Origin: Astrothelium macrocarpum
Taxonomy: Eukaryota; Ascomycota; Dothideomycetes; Trypetheliales; Trypetheliaceae
Length of the DNA: 64,000 nt
Direction of reading: 5' to 3'
Assembly: GCA_021030915.1 (NCBI GenBank)
Contig: JAGEMR010000060.1
Location: 62,001-126,000 of the forward strand
Made by a program: the position numbers and the translations under genes
Shown: positions 51,972 through 64,000 of the stretch, piece after piece
How positions within the stretch are numbered: position 1 is the stretch's first letter
How the letters are laid out: each line of letters opens with the position of its first letter
The notes under the pieces: model-generated
What the model saw: only the letters and a program-made list of their open reading frames with translations
Databases searched by the model: none
What the model was told of the DNA's origin: nothing

Positions 51972-54900
51972 ATGACCAGTTCGCCGCCCGCACCGGCTCA
52001 CGCGTCTCCTCGTAAGTTGACTGGCCCGCGTCGTCTCATTGCCCGCTGCACCTCCGACTGCCAATCGTTTCCGCTCGTATGCATTGCCCACTGTACGATG
52101 CGCTGGCACACACACGCGCGAAACTGGAACGCTAACCACCCAAACCCGCCATTATAGCAACTTCTCCTACCCTCACCCACGACGACGTCCCGACCGAATC
52201 CACCCCTCGTAGTGAGCTTGAGCTTCATGAATCGTCCTCGCCAGCCATCCCGCTCCGCCCCCCGAGTCCTCCCCGGTCTCCCTCTCCACGACTCTTGGCT
52301 CTCTCAGTCATGGGCAGTGATGATCGACAAGATGCACCCAAGGACAAGAACAAGACCGCTCCGCCCGACGAGGCAGCGAGGAGGTCGAGTGGGCCGACGA
52401 GACCGCCAATGCTCCCATCTGCCTCTGCGCCTCCCGGTCAACTGCGCCGACTGCTGCCACAGGATGTCTCTCAATACGTGGAGTCCAGCCTTCCCGTTTC
52501 CGCGATTACATCCACCTCGACTTCACTAGCCGAGCTGGCCCATCTCATTCGGCTGCAGCGCTATCAGGAACAGCGACGTTGTCAGTCGCGCGTGCGGTTG
52601 CATCGGTGGTTGGTCTGTAGCGCGCTCTCCGCTCGTCTCGTACATTGCGGAGATCTCGCTCATAAGACACTCGTCGATCATTTTCGCTCAGAAGATAAGA
52701 AGAGCTTTGCCGCACTTTACAATGCAGTACATGATGTGCGGAGTTCGTGTGATGCCACTCGGCGTTACGCGTTGCTGGAACCCGATATGGAAATTACCAA
52801 CAACAAAATGAAACTGTCAGGTAATGAACGAATTACGTCCTTTCAAACCTTTATGCATGAGATACCCCCAAAAGTCCGCGATGAGCTACTTCATTTCATT
52901 TCCGAGATCCGCACCAATTCCGACTTTCTTGCAAATCGTCTTGTTACTTTGTCCCAGCAGGAGCTTGCTTCTGTTACCGCCTTTCGTCAGACTATGGATC
53001 CTATCGAGTCTGTTATGCCTTTACATTCTCGTGCAAGAAATGTCTCTGGCAACAAATCCATTTCTCCAAATATTCCAAGCCCTGTAGAGCGTCTCTTATC
53101 TCTTCAGCGGCATGATCCTCTTTCTGCTCTCTTACATACCATCTTTGCAAATTCTGCCGGACCAGACTCGGCAGAAGATCTGCGACGCACTGATATCTGG
53201 GCTACGGCTTGTGCGAGACTCATCACTGAGCACAAGCCTGCCAAGGAAAAGTTCGTCATGGCCGTCCTGGATGCCTGGACTGCCATGAGAGAATGGCCTG
53301 GAAAGACCAATTTGGAGCTCTATCTGATGGAAATTCTGCAAGATGGGAATTTCTTGTTGGAAAAGGCCGAAGAGCAATCTGCAAAACTTCGTTCTCAGGC
53401 AGAGACCGTATCAGCCAAAGAATCGATTGCCGCAGAGGAGTTTTACGACCGAGCTGTCGGCCGATTGTTTGAAGTAATAGATGGTGAACCCGGAGCGGGA
53501 GGATTGCCAGCTGGCGCACTGGAGATTGGAACGGCCATAATCCGGAAACTAGAACTTTCCAATTCAAAGAGTCCTCGGCAGGCTGCTCCGTATTTTATCG
53601 TTTCGCGTTGGTTCTTCTCGACGTTTTTGTTGAACGCCATCATCCATCCCGAGTCACAGTGCCTTATGACGGGTTATCATATCTCGGAGCATGCACGGCA
53701 GAGAATTCTCAAAGAAGTCGCAGTTCGAGCTCAGAAACTCGTCTGGGATGTTACATATAGATGGAAAGAGGCGTTGCCCGTTCTTCCAGAAATCAAAACA
53801 CACATTGAAAACATTGTTTCGCATTTCAAAAATTCTCGTGGTCAGGTATCGAAACCTCTGCTTCTCCGGGCACAGGCAATCACATCTCCACGGGAAACAG
53901 TCGAGGTACAGCCATTCCTGGTCGTCAGCCCGGCAGATATTGTGACTCTTGTAAATACACTATTCCCAGAACGTCGGCCAACGTCAATGCAGTCGGAACG
54001 AGATATTCCGCGAGGACTAAAATCTTCCGCGTCTTCCATTTCAGGGTTATCATTGTTTCAGCCGAAGAATAGTTCAGGTGATGCGAGTTCTATCTTGAGT
54101 CTTGGGGCTTCATCCATGACGAGTGAGAACACTTCGAGAGAGCCTCTACTGGATGGCGACTCCAGACCTCAAGATGAAACAGCGGACATGCAAAAGATTG
54201 CGGCTTCTGAAGATTATGGTCGAAAAGTCAGACTGGCTTGCGCGGAAATGTCTCGAGTTCTCGGTCTGGATGCTACCGCAGGGTCAGGCCATCCTTGCGC
54301 TGAACGCTGGGCGGTTCTATACGTTTCGCCTGATGGCAAAGAATTAAGGACTAGAATGCGGAAAGATGGTGAAGATGAAGATGAAATAGATGATGAATCT
54401 CCTGATAGTGACAGTGAAGATGAGGGCTACTCTGAACGGATTGATCTCGAGTCTGACTACCACCAACTAAAGGAAGCCATTACGAAATTAGTCGAAGACT
54501 ACGAAATACCAAAAGAGCTAGCACCAGAGGCGGAATCCAAGAGCTTCAGCAACAGGACTACAAAGTCCCGTCGCGGTTTGAAAATTCTCAAGTCTCGCGC
54601 TTCGGAGACCAACGTTCAAACCGCGAAGCTTGGCTCCAAGAATCCTTACTCGACTGCCAGCCTAACAAACGCACCTAACCCTGCGCAGCTTAGTATGGAA
54701 GTTCAAAGGCGATCCCCAGGCACCGTCAGGGACGCCAGCAAGCAAGGTCGTGAAGCTCCTACTGAGCATTCTTCGGTGCTTATCACTATGCTCGAAGCGG
54801 CAATGAATCAAAGTCAAGCTCGATCTGATTTTGTCAACGCTCATTTATACTACAAAACGTTGCAGCAGCTTCGTAGACTTTCTGCACCATCATTGGTTCG

Positions 54901-57427
54901 AGATGGCTACGCGCCTTTACTCCACTATTTCTCACGTGGCCCGCGGGACTCTCTTGGTAGATGTACTAGTGCGATTGAAGAATTCGAAGCCTGGTTTGTC
55001 TGGCTTAAGCAATCACAAGAGCGCCATGACAATACTGTCCAGGATATGATTTCTCGAATCAATACGTTGAGAGATAAGATGTGGTATATTACTGATGTCA
55101 AGAATTCTGCTGGCTATGAAGACGCAAAGAATGTGGCTGTTGCTCTAAAGACTATGGGTAGAGCACCTCAAACCCAAGATGCCAAACCAGTTACTGTTTC
55201 GAGAAACCGCAATCTTTCCAAGACGGGCTCAACAAATTTCCTCTTAAAAACGGAATCGCAGGTGCTTGATTTGCTGGCTGCAAAACCAGATTACGGTGGA
55301 CTCAATAAATTGTCCGATGAGCAGTCTGCAATTACGTCCAAGTGGATTCGACAATCGAATCTGGAGAATTTCTGCAAAGGCGAGGAGCGCATTCATCGAT
55401 TTTGTCTTGAGATTGATAGATGCGTCAATAAGCTTGTCGGCGATGGCATCCTTGATGGACCGGTCCTCTGGTCAAGCGAGCTTTTCCGGAGAGACAAAGA
55501 TATTCTCGACAGCGGTCGACAAAAGGGCGACCTCTTCTTAACGGGAGTTGGCACCCTTAGCATTAGTGGTGATGATGAATATGAAGTTCAGGGCCGACCG
55601 AACTCGCGCAGCCTTGACTTTGCTCCTCGGCCAAGCTCTCGAGATTTGCGATCTGTGTCGGCGCAAAATAATTCGCAGCAAAGTTTTGACTCTAGTAGGT
55701 GGAGTACGAGCCGAGCATCAGATATCATGGACTCGCAAGACTACTTTGGTAGTCTTAGCCCTAAGCCAACGATTGATTCTTCAACTACGTTTTGGAGTCC
55801 ATTCCAGACTGCAGTCCATTCACCAACAAGTTCTGCAAGCATTCGACCTCGAACGGCATCATCTACTAGTGGAACCGTCATGCTGCGAAACTCGGCTACA
55901 GTAAGCGACGACAAGAGACGATTTCTTTTGGACCTCAAGCAAACAGTTACTGGTCTGTTACTCAGTGATTTGGGTACAAATGTTTTTGGTGCAGGAAGTG
56001 AGACTGACGCTTGGTTTTCTGGCGAACTTGGTGAAGAATGTTTGCAGCGTAAAGAAGCTGAAGACAGGAGAAAGAAACGCTTAGCGAGAAAGAAGAGCAT
56101 GAAAAGCCTCAAAAGCAGTCGAACAGATCATCGCTCAAATCCGCTGGAAACATTAGGACGGCCGGAGAGAGGACAGCCAGCAGCACCTATTGGGACACTT
56201 CAACTAGCAGGGCCTGAAGCAGTCCAATCAGCGAGTGAACATTCAACATCAAGTGATGCTACAGCCCGCTCATCAGGGACAAGACAAACGAAAAAGGAAG
56301 GCGTCGTTGAGTTTCCATTCAATATTGCATTCCGGCGCTTACTGCATCGTTTCGCTACGCATCCCAACCCTTTCTCCAAGCTCAATGCTCTTTATGAGTT
56401 AGAGCTCCTCATCATCGCATCACTTAGCTCGCGTACAAATCGCGGCTCTCGTCGCGACACTCTACCTACCGTTCCACAATCTCCTACTTTGGGCGCAACA
56501 CCCGAACTGAGTTCACGCGAAGCTACCGTCCAAAATGCGCCCGCAAATACCCTCAACGATGCCATCGCAAACTGCGAGTCCCGTCGCGCATTCATGCTCG
56601 CCAGTGAGCCCATGGCTAAATCCACACCCCACCGCCATCACCACACCAGTGGTGCCATGTCGCCCACTACAGCAACTCCTAGCACTGACATGATTGTCGA
56701 GATTCTCCAAGGCCTCTTCCGTGATGCTGCAATCAGGCCCAAGACGCTGTTCCGCGACCTTCAATACATCGCCTCATTTGTACCTGCGGCACTACTTGAC
56801 AAGACTGCCAGAGGCAAAGCTTTCTGGGATGCCGGACTGGCTGCGCTGGGACTGAAACAGGACGTTGTGCGGATCATGGTGGAGCTGGCAGACGACATTG
56901 TCGCGTACCACACGAACCAGCGCGCGTACGCAACCGCCTCGCACACCTCCACCAACTCCTCTTCCACAACAACGGCCTCCGCCACCAATCCCTCCTCATC
57001 CACCACCAACCCCGCTCAAACCTCCACCTCCTCATCCACAACCACCACCAACACAACCTCCACCACCACCGTCACCCCAGCCACCGATCCGGCCGACGAC
57101 GAGCTCGCGCGCTACTCCATGTCGGACGCGGCGCGCATGCTCACCATCACAGCGCGCGAGGGGGACGCGGTGGCGGCCCGTGAGCTCGCGACTTTCTACC
57201 TGACGCACCCGGACCTGCTGCCGCGCACGACGCTGCCGCTCACACTTCCCCGCGACGTCTTCAAGGAGGAGCTCGAGGAGGTGTACCGCAAGAAGGAGGA
57301 CCGGCAGCGCTGCGACCCCATGACCATGTGTGTCGCGCACCACTGGATGGAGTGGAGCAGTCGGGCCGGGGATGCGTTGGCACGGAAGTATTTGAGGGCC
57401 AGGGATGAGATTGAGCGGATTCCTTGA
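51972..57427 (+). CDS. Conserved-looking 1769-residue fungal protein, function unknown
   Basis: The model joins 51972-52011 and 52158-57427. Exon 1 is 40 bases (MTSSPPAPAHASP) and ends at a perfect GTAAGT. The 146-base intron ends ATTATAG, and exon 2 continues in frame through a Pro/Ser-rich stretch into the long open frame, so the ATG at 52310 would cut the protein by 64 residues. Residues 100-620 are helical. One block (RWFFSTFLLNAIIHPES and neighbours) faintly recalls RasGAP-like helical domains, a weak guess. An acidic Asp/Glu/Ser stretch (near 745-765) and several basic Ser-rich linkers follow. Near the C-terminus a Ser/Thr/Asn low-complexity run precedes a Sel1-like helical end (GDAVAARELATFYLTHP and GDALARKYL). 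No catalytic motif is recognised. A role in signalling or trafficking is possible but not shown. Confidence 0.75.
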
Positions 57428-58438
57428 GTCAGCAGTGAGATCGGGGAGGGCGTGGGGATGGGATAAGGGTGTGGTTGAAATATGAGGCAGGGGCTTGAGG
57501 GGTGGGCTTGAGGGTGATGGCGATAGACGGAAGGGGTGTGGGCAAGAGAGGGATAGAATGGTGACGCTTTGGAGGCGCATACGGTGTTTGTCTAGGCGCA
57601 ACCCCCCTTTTTCTACGTTTCTTCGTTTTTTCTTTGGCATGATGAGATGAACAGGACTGGATGGGTATGGTACCCCCATCACGCACATACACGTTTTCGT
57701 CAGCATAGTGGTTTGGAGAAGTTTGTGGCTGGATGGAGCGCAGCATTAAATACCCCCTTTCGCATCTTTTTTTTTCTTCGTTATCTACATTGGTGCACGA
57801 TTTTGAGGTTGACCGAATTTGGATTCACATATATGGAAAGAGAAGGGTCTCTTTATGATGAAATGCCCGTAGACACCCCACGACACACGACGACACATTT
57901 AGAAGACAGGCGGATGGCTGACTTAATTGAATGACGATTTGAGTCACGTTTCCTAATATATCAAAACGTCACACTTGTTACATCTCGTATCGGGTATAAG
58001 CAAGCGTTTCGGGAATAATTTTGCCGTCTGCAACACAGTTCACACAGTGCTAGCTGCTTAGAGCTAAAGTATTGGAAATAATGCAGGTCTGCTGGATTAC
58101 ATAGATGCTGATATTCTGATAATCTGTCGGTTACAAAAAACAGTCCCAATAATATAATTACACGAAGCCCAAATTAACAGGTCCAGCCGTTCACAATGAC
58201 AGTGGCCTACGTCAAAAGTTAAAACCTGCGCCAGTTTCATGCATTCTTTACGTCGTAAACCAACAATATCGCTGCGATGCTCAACTCCCATCCCCGACCA
58301 AAACCCGACCGAGGGGCACCGCAAATCGCACGAACAACAGGGACGCCTGATAGACTTGGGGGGTTGGACAGCGCGATTTCGTCAAAAGAGGACGAATTTA
58401 TCTTCGCGTCGATCCAGTATTTTTTTGCCGAATTTCAT
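57428..58438. other. 1-kb intergenic region between convergent genes
   Basis: It holds the 3' ends of the 1769-residue gene (+) and the 88-residue gene (-). No gene or repeat is seen. Confidence 0.5.
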
Positions 58439-58789
58439 TTACGAAGAGGACGAACTTCTGCTGCCTACGGAGCTGCCGGAATCCTCATGGCCCAGGCTGG
58501 CGCTGGTTGAGGAAGTCTCGGAGCGTCGCCGGGCAGAGGTTGTGGCGGAGTCGAGCTGTTTCTTGGTGTGGGCGTGCATGGTTCTACTCGCGAAAATGGA
58601 TTAGAATGGGGCTTTTTATGGATAGGGGCGGAGACGGGATGGATTCATGATCGCAGGGCGTTCTTACCGTGAATATGAGGACATGGCTTGGACGGGGTTG
58701 TCCAGATCGTACTGATTGGCGAAGTTGTGCTGCGCCGACATGGGTTCGGAGAAGTTGTCACGAACGTAGACGTCAGAAGCGGTAGCCAT
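58439..58789 (-). CDS. Small 88-residue protein, two exons
   Basis: The model is complement(join(58439-58583, 58668-58789)). Exon 1 starts MATASDVYVRDNFSEPM and ends ...VQAMSSYS plus two bases at a GTAAGA donor. The 84-base intron has a CTAAT branch site, and exon 2 continues TMHAHTKKQLDSATTSARRR and ends in a Ser run. The DNPVQAMSSYSR-TMHAHTKKQ join resembles a short conserved fungal protein of unknown function that I recall only as a pattern. Two acceptors three bases apart (GAG and TAG) both keep the frame, so splice variants differing by one Arg are possible. A plain open-frame search breaks this gene at the intron and would miss it. Probably soluble, with a disordered tail. Confidence 0.7.
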
Positions 58790-60546
58790 GGTATGGGATG
58801 TGATGATGGTGGATGAGATGGAATGGACGGATGGATGGTGGAGTCTTGGGGATGAGAAGTGATGTCTTTTTTCGGGGATGCCTCGGAGTGGATCAAAAGG
58901 GAAGATGAAGGCAGGAGATAAAAAGCCAGCCAAGTCCCCTTCTGGAGAAGATATATGGCAGCAACATTGCAGTGCCCAGCAGGGTCTGCCAAGCAGCGTG
59001 TTGACGCAGACCCTGAGTGCTCACACGCGGGAAAAGGATGCCAGGGAGGGCATGCCAGCTAGCATCCCTAGCCCACCCTCTCAGCCAATGCTCACTCCCG
59101 ATCTGGACCCTTTCCAGCTCCGGCCGTTGATCGAGCCAATGACGCTGCTTGGATCAGCGAGCCCTGCATACAGGCAGTGATGTCGTCGCCCCACTTGGTG
59201 CGCCGCTGCTGGCTGATGCAAATGGCACGCCTAGCCCGCGCAGCCCACCCCAAGACCCACCGGCTGAGGCGGGATGAACGCATCAGACGTCAGGGTCCAG
59301 CATCATTATGACCACATGGTGACATGCTCCCGTCGTTGCTCGCCCTCTCCGTCGTCTCCTCTTGGGATTCCAGCCCGCAACATCCCCCCCTTCCCACCGG
59401 TGGCCCCTAGCCTCCAGTAGGTATGGACATACGTTGGATTGACGGCCTGCCGAGGACGCACACACACGACACTGCGGCACGCGTATCCCGCGTCATGGGC
59501 CCGGTCTAGGGTCGCAAGGTAGGTATGACGGTAGGGATGGGCGGAGCTGCCTTCAGCCGCCAACGGGGTAGCCAATACATACTAAATTTGTGTCTCCGTT
59601 TTGCTTGTCTTGGATGTTTATGATTTCAGACAATGACATCCCATCTCCACAACCATTACGCTGGTTAGTGGGTGTCCCCCTCTTGGTCATCCCCATATAT
59701 CATTTCCCATGTGAGCACGCGTGCATCGTCGATTCTTACTAGACAAGTTCGTCATGTCTTGCATTACTCTCGAACTCGAATCGAGTTCCAATATTTGCAT
59801 CTTCCGATAACCTTTCTAATCCTTCCAGATTTCAAGCAATCCTATATCCATAATCAATCCATCACTCAACCGTGCCCCCAATTTTTATGCTTATCTCCAT
59901 TCCCGCGCTGCCCCATGGAAAATCCACAAATCCCTTCCGTACCTTGGGGCCTTGGCAACATTCCCGTCTGACGATTGTCGCACCAGCTGGGAGATCTCTG
60001 AAGATCCCATGGGCCCGCCGTTCAACCAGACCCCGTCATTGCGGGGCGGGGACCAGTCGAGATTATCGCACTTTAGAGGGGTCCCTTGGTGTCTGGTGTC
60101 TGTTTTCGATTAATCTGACGCCATCATACAGTGCAATTCATTACCCGTTTCGGACCGTTGACGCTATCGGCCAAGACACCAGAATATCGGCGGTACGTAC
60201 ACTTTTTTGAAATGCCAACTTTGTAGTGTGCATCCTGATGGATCATGGAATTCCATGTTTTGTCGTAATGATCTTGCTGGACGCATGGCTAGCCCACACC
60301 GCGGCGCAAGGTAAGCAGATCTTCGACAGCTCCTTGGCTTATTTACTACATTTCCGTCTGCTTCCGCCATTCCATCTTCCAATAATGTCCGAATGAGTCT
60401 GCGTGTGAAAGGACTAATCCTGAATCGACGCTCTGAAAGCTGGCCATTGGACTAGGGTATTTCTTGAATTCCCGCGAGCACCTTCTGCGCCGTTGCCATA
60501 TGACACAATTTTATGGTACAGTCGATTGTAAGGATCTTTTGGGTCT
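58790..60546. other. 1.75-kb intergenic region
   Basis: A plus-strand frame of 100 codons (58878-59180) overlaps the leader of the small gene and has low-complexity Pro/Ser content without family resemblance. Other frames are similar. No repeat or RNA gene is seen. Confidence 0.45.
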
Positions 60547-63392
60547 CTAGTGTCGTGACCGTCGAAAAGGATTTAATCGTGATACTTTTGCTCGACTAAG
60601 GGTCTTCTGTAGATCACGGAGTTCCTCTGGGGAGAGCCGAGCTGAAGGTCCGTTCTGCGATTCCATTGATCTTAATTCACATGCTACATAATTGATTGAC
60701 TTTGAATTAATCGCTGCGTATCTGCACAGGGCCTTCAAAAAGCACACAAATTCATCGTATTTCAAGAGTCTCTCAATTAGTAACCTGCACCAAGACTCCT
60801 TGGTGTCGATAATTAAAAATGGATCAGTAGATATAACAATTTCGAACATTTCTAGACGCTCAGAGTGCGTGCTTGATTTATTAGCAACAGTATCCAACAG
60901 GTCACACTTCTGCACCTTGGTAAGTGAGGTCGCCATGTTGGTTAGCTTTGCCTTTACAAATACTCGCAGGTCCCACTCAATGGCAAATTCTAGCAATCGA
61001 GGTGCCTCCCATTTATTCCTCGGATAATCGAACGTCGAATTCGGATACAGATGCGCATGCATCTCAATTGTCCGCTCTAGTTCATTCATGTATGCTAACG
61101 GAGAAGTTTGCGTCCGCTTCTCATACTCCCTGGCTGAGTACAAAAAGTCATCGAGGAGGCCCGAAAATGGGGACCGCTGCTGGTAGTAATGCCGCCAATC
61201 GTCCCGTAAAGATTTGAATTCTGCGAGGGTTGCTTTGCAGATAGCTAGGTCAGCATGGAACTCTTTTGCTTGCCACTGATCCAGAGTTCGTTGCATTTCA
61301 GGCGTAGTCATAAAGTCCTTTACTGTTCTGTGTAGGAAGTTCACGCGTTGGTTGAATCGAACATCAAACGAATCCATTGACGTGACTTCAAGCAGGCCCT
61401 TGCATCGAGCATTGATGCGAGTTTGGATTTCCGCTATTCGACAATCAACATCCTGTTGGTTGACATCTTGCACAGGCATCAGCAAAGCCATATTTGGCTT
61501 ATCTTCTTCCTCGTCTAGATACCAATAATTAATGACTGACAGCGGCCTTCTAGCGGAGAGAGCGAACCGAAATGTATGCGCCGTTTGTGTTCTATAAGTA
61601 GGATCCAGTGATTGGAAGATGTGGTTAAAAAAGTCGTCCAGATCGGCGGGAAAGTTTCTCAACCGTGTCTCAAGCTGCGAAAAGCGATCGCGATTTCTGA
61701 GCCCTTCACGCAGAGATCTCACGACGAGATAAACCCAAAGGAAGACGCCCTGAGATTTGTCCACGACTTCATCTAGTATGAATTCGGCCTGGACCTCCTG
61801 CATCCGCGTTCGTTGAAATCCATCATAGTCTTTTAAATTTCTCTTGACGTATGATTGGATGTCACGCCTATTTAAATCCTGCAAATAGAGTTTACAATCC
61901 GTTCGGGTACCAAAAGCAGCCTCGAAGACATTCCAAGGTCTGCTCGCAACGCAGAACTTTATATTTGACGTTTTAGCTAACGACTTGATGACCTCAACCA
62001 GTTCGTCATGATCGCCCTCATACTCATCGAGGCCGTCGATAAAAACGCAGAATCTGGTGCCGGTAATATCGAACTCCGTTAAGCGCTTGAAACCATCCAG
62101 GAGCTCTGAGTAGGTCCAAGCGTAGCCAGGAGTAACGTTATTGGACATCGTCGCAGCCAGCCTCTTCCACGGCTCTGGAAAGGCTGGCTTAATTAACTCG
62201 GGGCATTGGCGTAGAAGTTCGTACAGCAAGGACTGGAGCAAGCCTTGTTGAGACCTCTCCATCGACGTGCCATTGATCCAGAAAAAATAGCTCGCAATGG
62301 CTTGCTTCCGGGATCCTGACCATTCACGTAGGACAATGGGCGTCTGTTCATTATCGACTAAAAATTTCATCAAAGTGCTTTTTCCACTTCCTGGTTTTCC
62401 GCTGACCCAGAAAATTGGCTCTGGAGACTTTATCCACGGAAGAAATCTCTCCGAAAACATCCACTCGCAGGTCTCGAATTCAGCAATCGGGATTTCGGAA
62501 TGGCGGAAGTTCATTTGTGTGAAAGTGAGACTGGAAAATAACGCTAATGAGACTGCAATATTACTTCCGTTTGTCTGGAAGGCAAAGAGTTTCTTGGCAA
62601 GAGCAGACGCATCAATCCGATGGGCCTTATTTTTTGACCTCGGAGATATACTCTTATCTACACCGCGTTCTTCGGGGTCTAATTCTTCTGATTTCCGCCG
62701 CCTGGTATGTCCGAATTCGTCAGGCTTCTGTTTTGGTAAACCCGAATATTGGCGCTCAGAGAACTCTGTTCGTAGATCCTTTACAGCGTCTACCACCTCC
62801 TTTCTCAAGCCCACAATCTGATCAGTCATATTGGCGTCCAATCGACCGGTGGCATCTTTTAATTAATCGAGCAGGTTGAGAATCTCTGAACTATTATCAC
62901 TTATAGAGTTTAGTGGCATTGCAAGCCCTTGGAAGTCATTTGAACTTACTTTTGCAACATTTCAAGTTCAAGTATGAGTTGAGTCCGGTACTTGTCTAAT
63001 CTCTTCTCGATTGACTGAATTTTGGATGCCTTCCAGACCGTCTTTAATGCAGCGTGAAAGCTGCTCCATACGGAGCTAGGATCTTGTGCTTTGAGTTTTC
63101 GTAGGGCTGCAAGCAGTTCGCCTGCCGTAGTTTCGCAACCCTGGGCTAGTTTCTTCAGCTTCGGTGGATCATCTCGCAGTCCTTGCTGCTGAGCTTGACT
63201 GGCAAATGTATTATGAGAAAGATCCGTGCAAATATGTTGTAAGGAGTGTATCAAGGTTTCGGTATCCTCTCGATCTTGAGAGAGACTGGCGCGGGAGTTG
63301 TAGATTGACTTTGTCTGCTCGAATAACTTGCAAGAGAAATCAATAAATTGAACGATGTTGCCGACAAGGCCAACCGCAGTCAAAGCTTCCAT
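60547..63392 (-). CDS. Second NACHT-domain NLR-like protein
   Basis: Exon 1 is 62950-63392: a helical domain starting MEALTAVGLVGNIVQFIDFS, the same Helo-like STAND N-terminal type as the protein at 23984. Exon 2 runs down to 60547 and carries Walker A GKPGSGKS, Walker B VFIDGLDEYEGD, a CVASRPWNVFE sensor, GVFLWVYLVVRSLREG and FLHRTVKDFM. No C-terminal repeats follow. The donor (GTAAGT at 62949) is clear, but the nearest acceptor (62856) breaks the frame. An acceptor at 62804, giving a 146-base intron, keeps it and yields 899 residues. So the gene is either intact with that longer intron or disabled by a one-base shift. The family acts in fungal allorecognition and cell death in some cases; the trigger here is unknown. 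Confidence 0.78.
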
Positions 63393-64000
63393 TGCGACGG
63401 TTCAACAACAATCTAGAGGACATACTGTGTGAGGGTATAAGAGAAGATATCCATCGCCGCAGCAGTATGTGGCTGAGACTTGGCCCGGTCGTTGAGAATG
63501 GTTGCCTATGGCTGGAGCCGCCTGGCGGTAGGCGTGTGCATGCTCATGGACCGGGCCAGACGCGTAAACGAGGCTGATTTGAAGAGGAACCGACATGAAG
63601 AGCTGCAATTACAGTAGGATCCTTTCCACGAAACACCCCACTGATACCATAATAGTTTTGCAAGGTTTCTCTGGCATACACCTCTTTTTAACGAGCTCCA
63701 ATCGTGAAAGGACCCCCAGAACTGGGCAATCTGCATCCGTCGAGATATTCTTGCCATGAGAAGAGTATGCTAACGGTGCGATCTGATAGGTTATCCTGTT
63801 CCATCTTAAATTCATGAAAAAACCGGTTATTCATTTGAGATAAGGGTTTATAAGGGTTTGACAGGGCTGGGACCGCAATCTATTGGTTAGTCATTGACCC
63901 TAAACTAAAGTCGTTCTTCCGTACAGCGCCCAGGCGCATCCGATGAATAAATTGCGATCGGCAAATCCTTCGGATTCGTGCGTGTATAGTCGGATTGGAT
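63393..64000. other. Right-end region, upstream of the second NACHT gene
   Basis: This is presumably the NACHT promoter. No other gene is seen up to the window edge. Confidence 0.45.

Noticed and set aside
51385..52529. Dense overlapping frames of 60-156 codons on both strands
   Set aside because: GC-rich promoter and leader sequence with few stops; only the 40-base first exon of the 1769-residue gene is supported by splice signals.

Overview
This is a window of nuclear DNA from a filamentous ascomycete (Pezizomycotina). The evidence is short GT-AG introns of about 50-75 bases, a HapX-type iron regulator, HET-domain and NACHT-domain (NLR-like) genes, a DUF3176 membrane protein, a GPI-type serine-rich surface protein, and a DNA transposon broken by C-to-T changes of the kind RIP produces. 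I cannot name the class or genus. Most gene models are single long exons or were assembled by me from splice sites. Initiator codons were moved to ATG wherever an open frame merely began at TTG or GTG.

Layout. (1) 1-7 kb: a possible small accessory locus holding a DHA2-type MFS exporter, a UbiA-family membrane enzyme resembling fungal UbiA-type terpene cyclases, and a gamma-glutamylcyclotransferase-like gene, all on the + strand. (2) 9.3-11.7 kb: an 807-residue protein I do not recognise. (3) 12.8-14.4 kb: a Tc1/mariner-type transposon with about 80-bp terminal inverted repeats and a ruined transposase, with a 334-bp solo LTR inserted in it. (4) 15.3-20.2 kb: a DUF3176 membrane protein and a PQ-loop transporter-like protein. 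(5) 20.8-22.5 kb: a hapX-like bZIP gene preceded by two perfect matches to the SreA/SRE1 GATA-factor motif. (6) 24-29.3 kb: a NACHT protein and a HET-domain protein, convergent. (7) 30.7-32.1 kb: a MITE and a tRNA-derived, SINE-like Pol III unit. (8) 33-45 kb: a conserved housekeeping block with vps1, vma1, sulfite oxidase, a Tlg1-type SNARE, a METTL25-like protein and an exopolyphosphatase. (9) 46.6-50.9 kb: a large repeat-bearing surface protein. (10) 52-58.8 kb: a 1769-residue conserved fungal protein and a small two-exon gene of 88 residues. (11) 60.5-63.4 kb: a second NACHT protein with the same kind of N-terminal domain as the first.

How the genes relate: vma1 and vps1 (co-oriented) and the SNARE all serve the late Golgi/endosome/vacuole system, and polyphosphate (the exopolyphosphatase substrate) is stored mainly in the vacuole, so the 33-45 kb block has a loose endomembrane theme. 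HapX probably forms the usual feedback loop with an SreA-type repressor. The NACHT/HET tail-to-tail pair is the best candidate for a self/non-self or cell-death module. The window therefore alternates a conserved core with accessory flanks that carry transposons, immunity-type genes and possible secondary metabolism.
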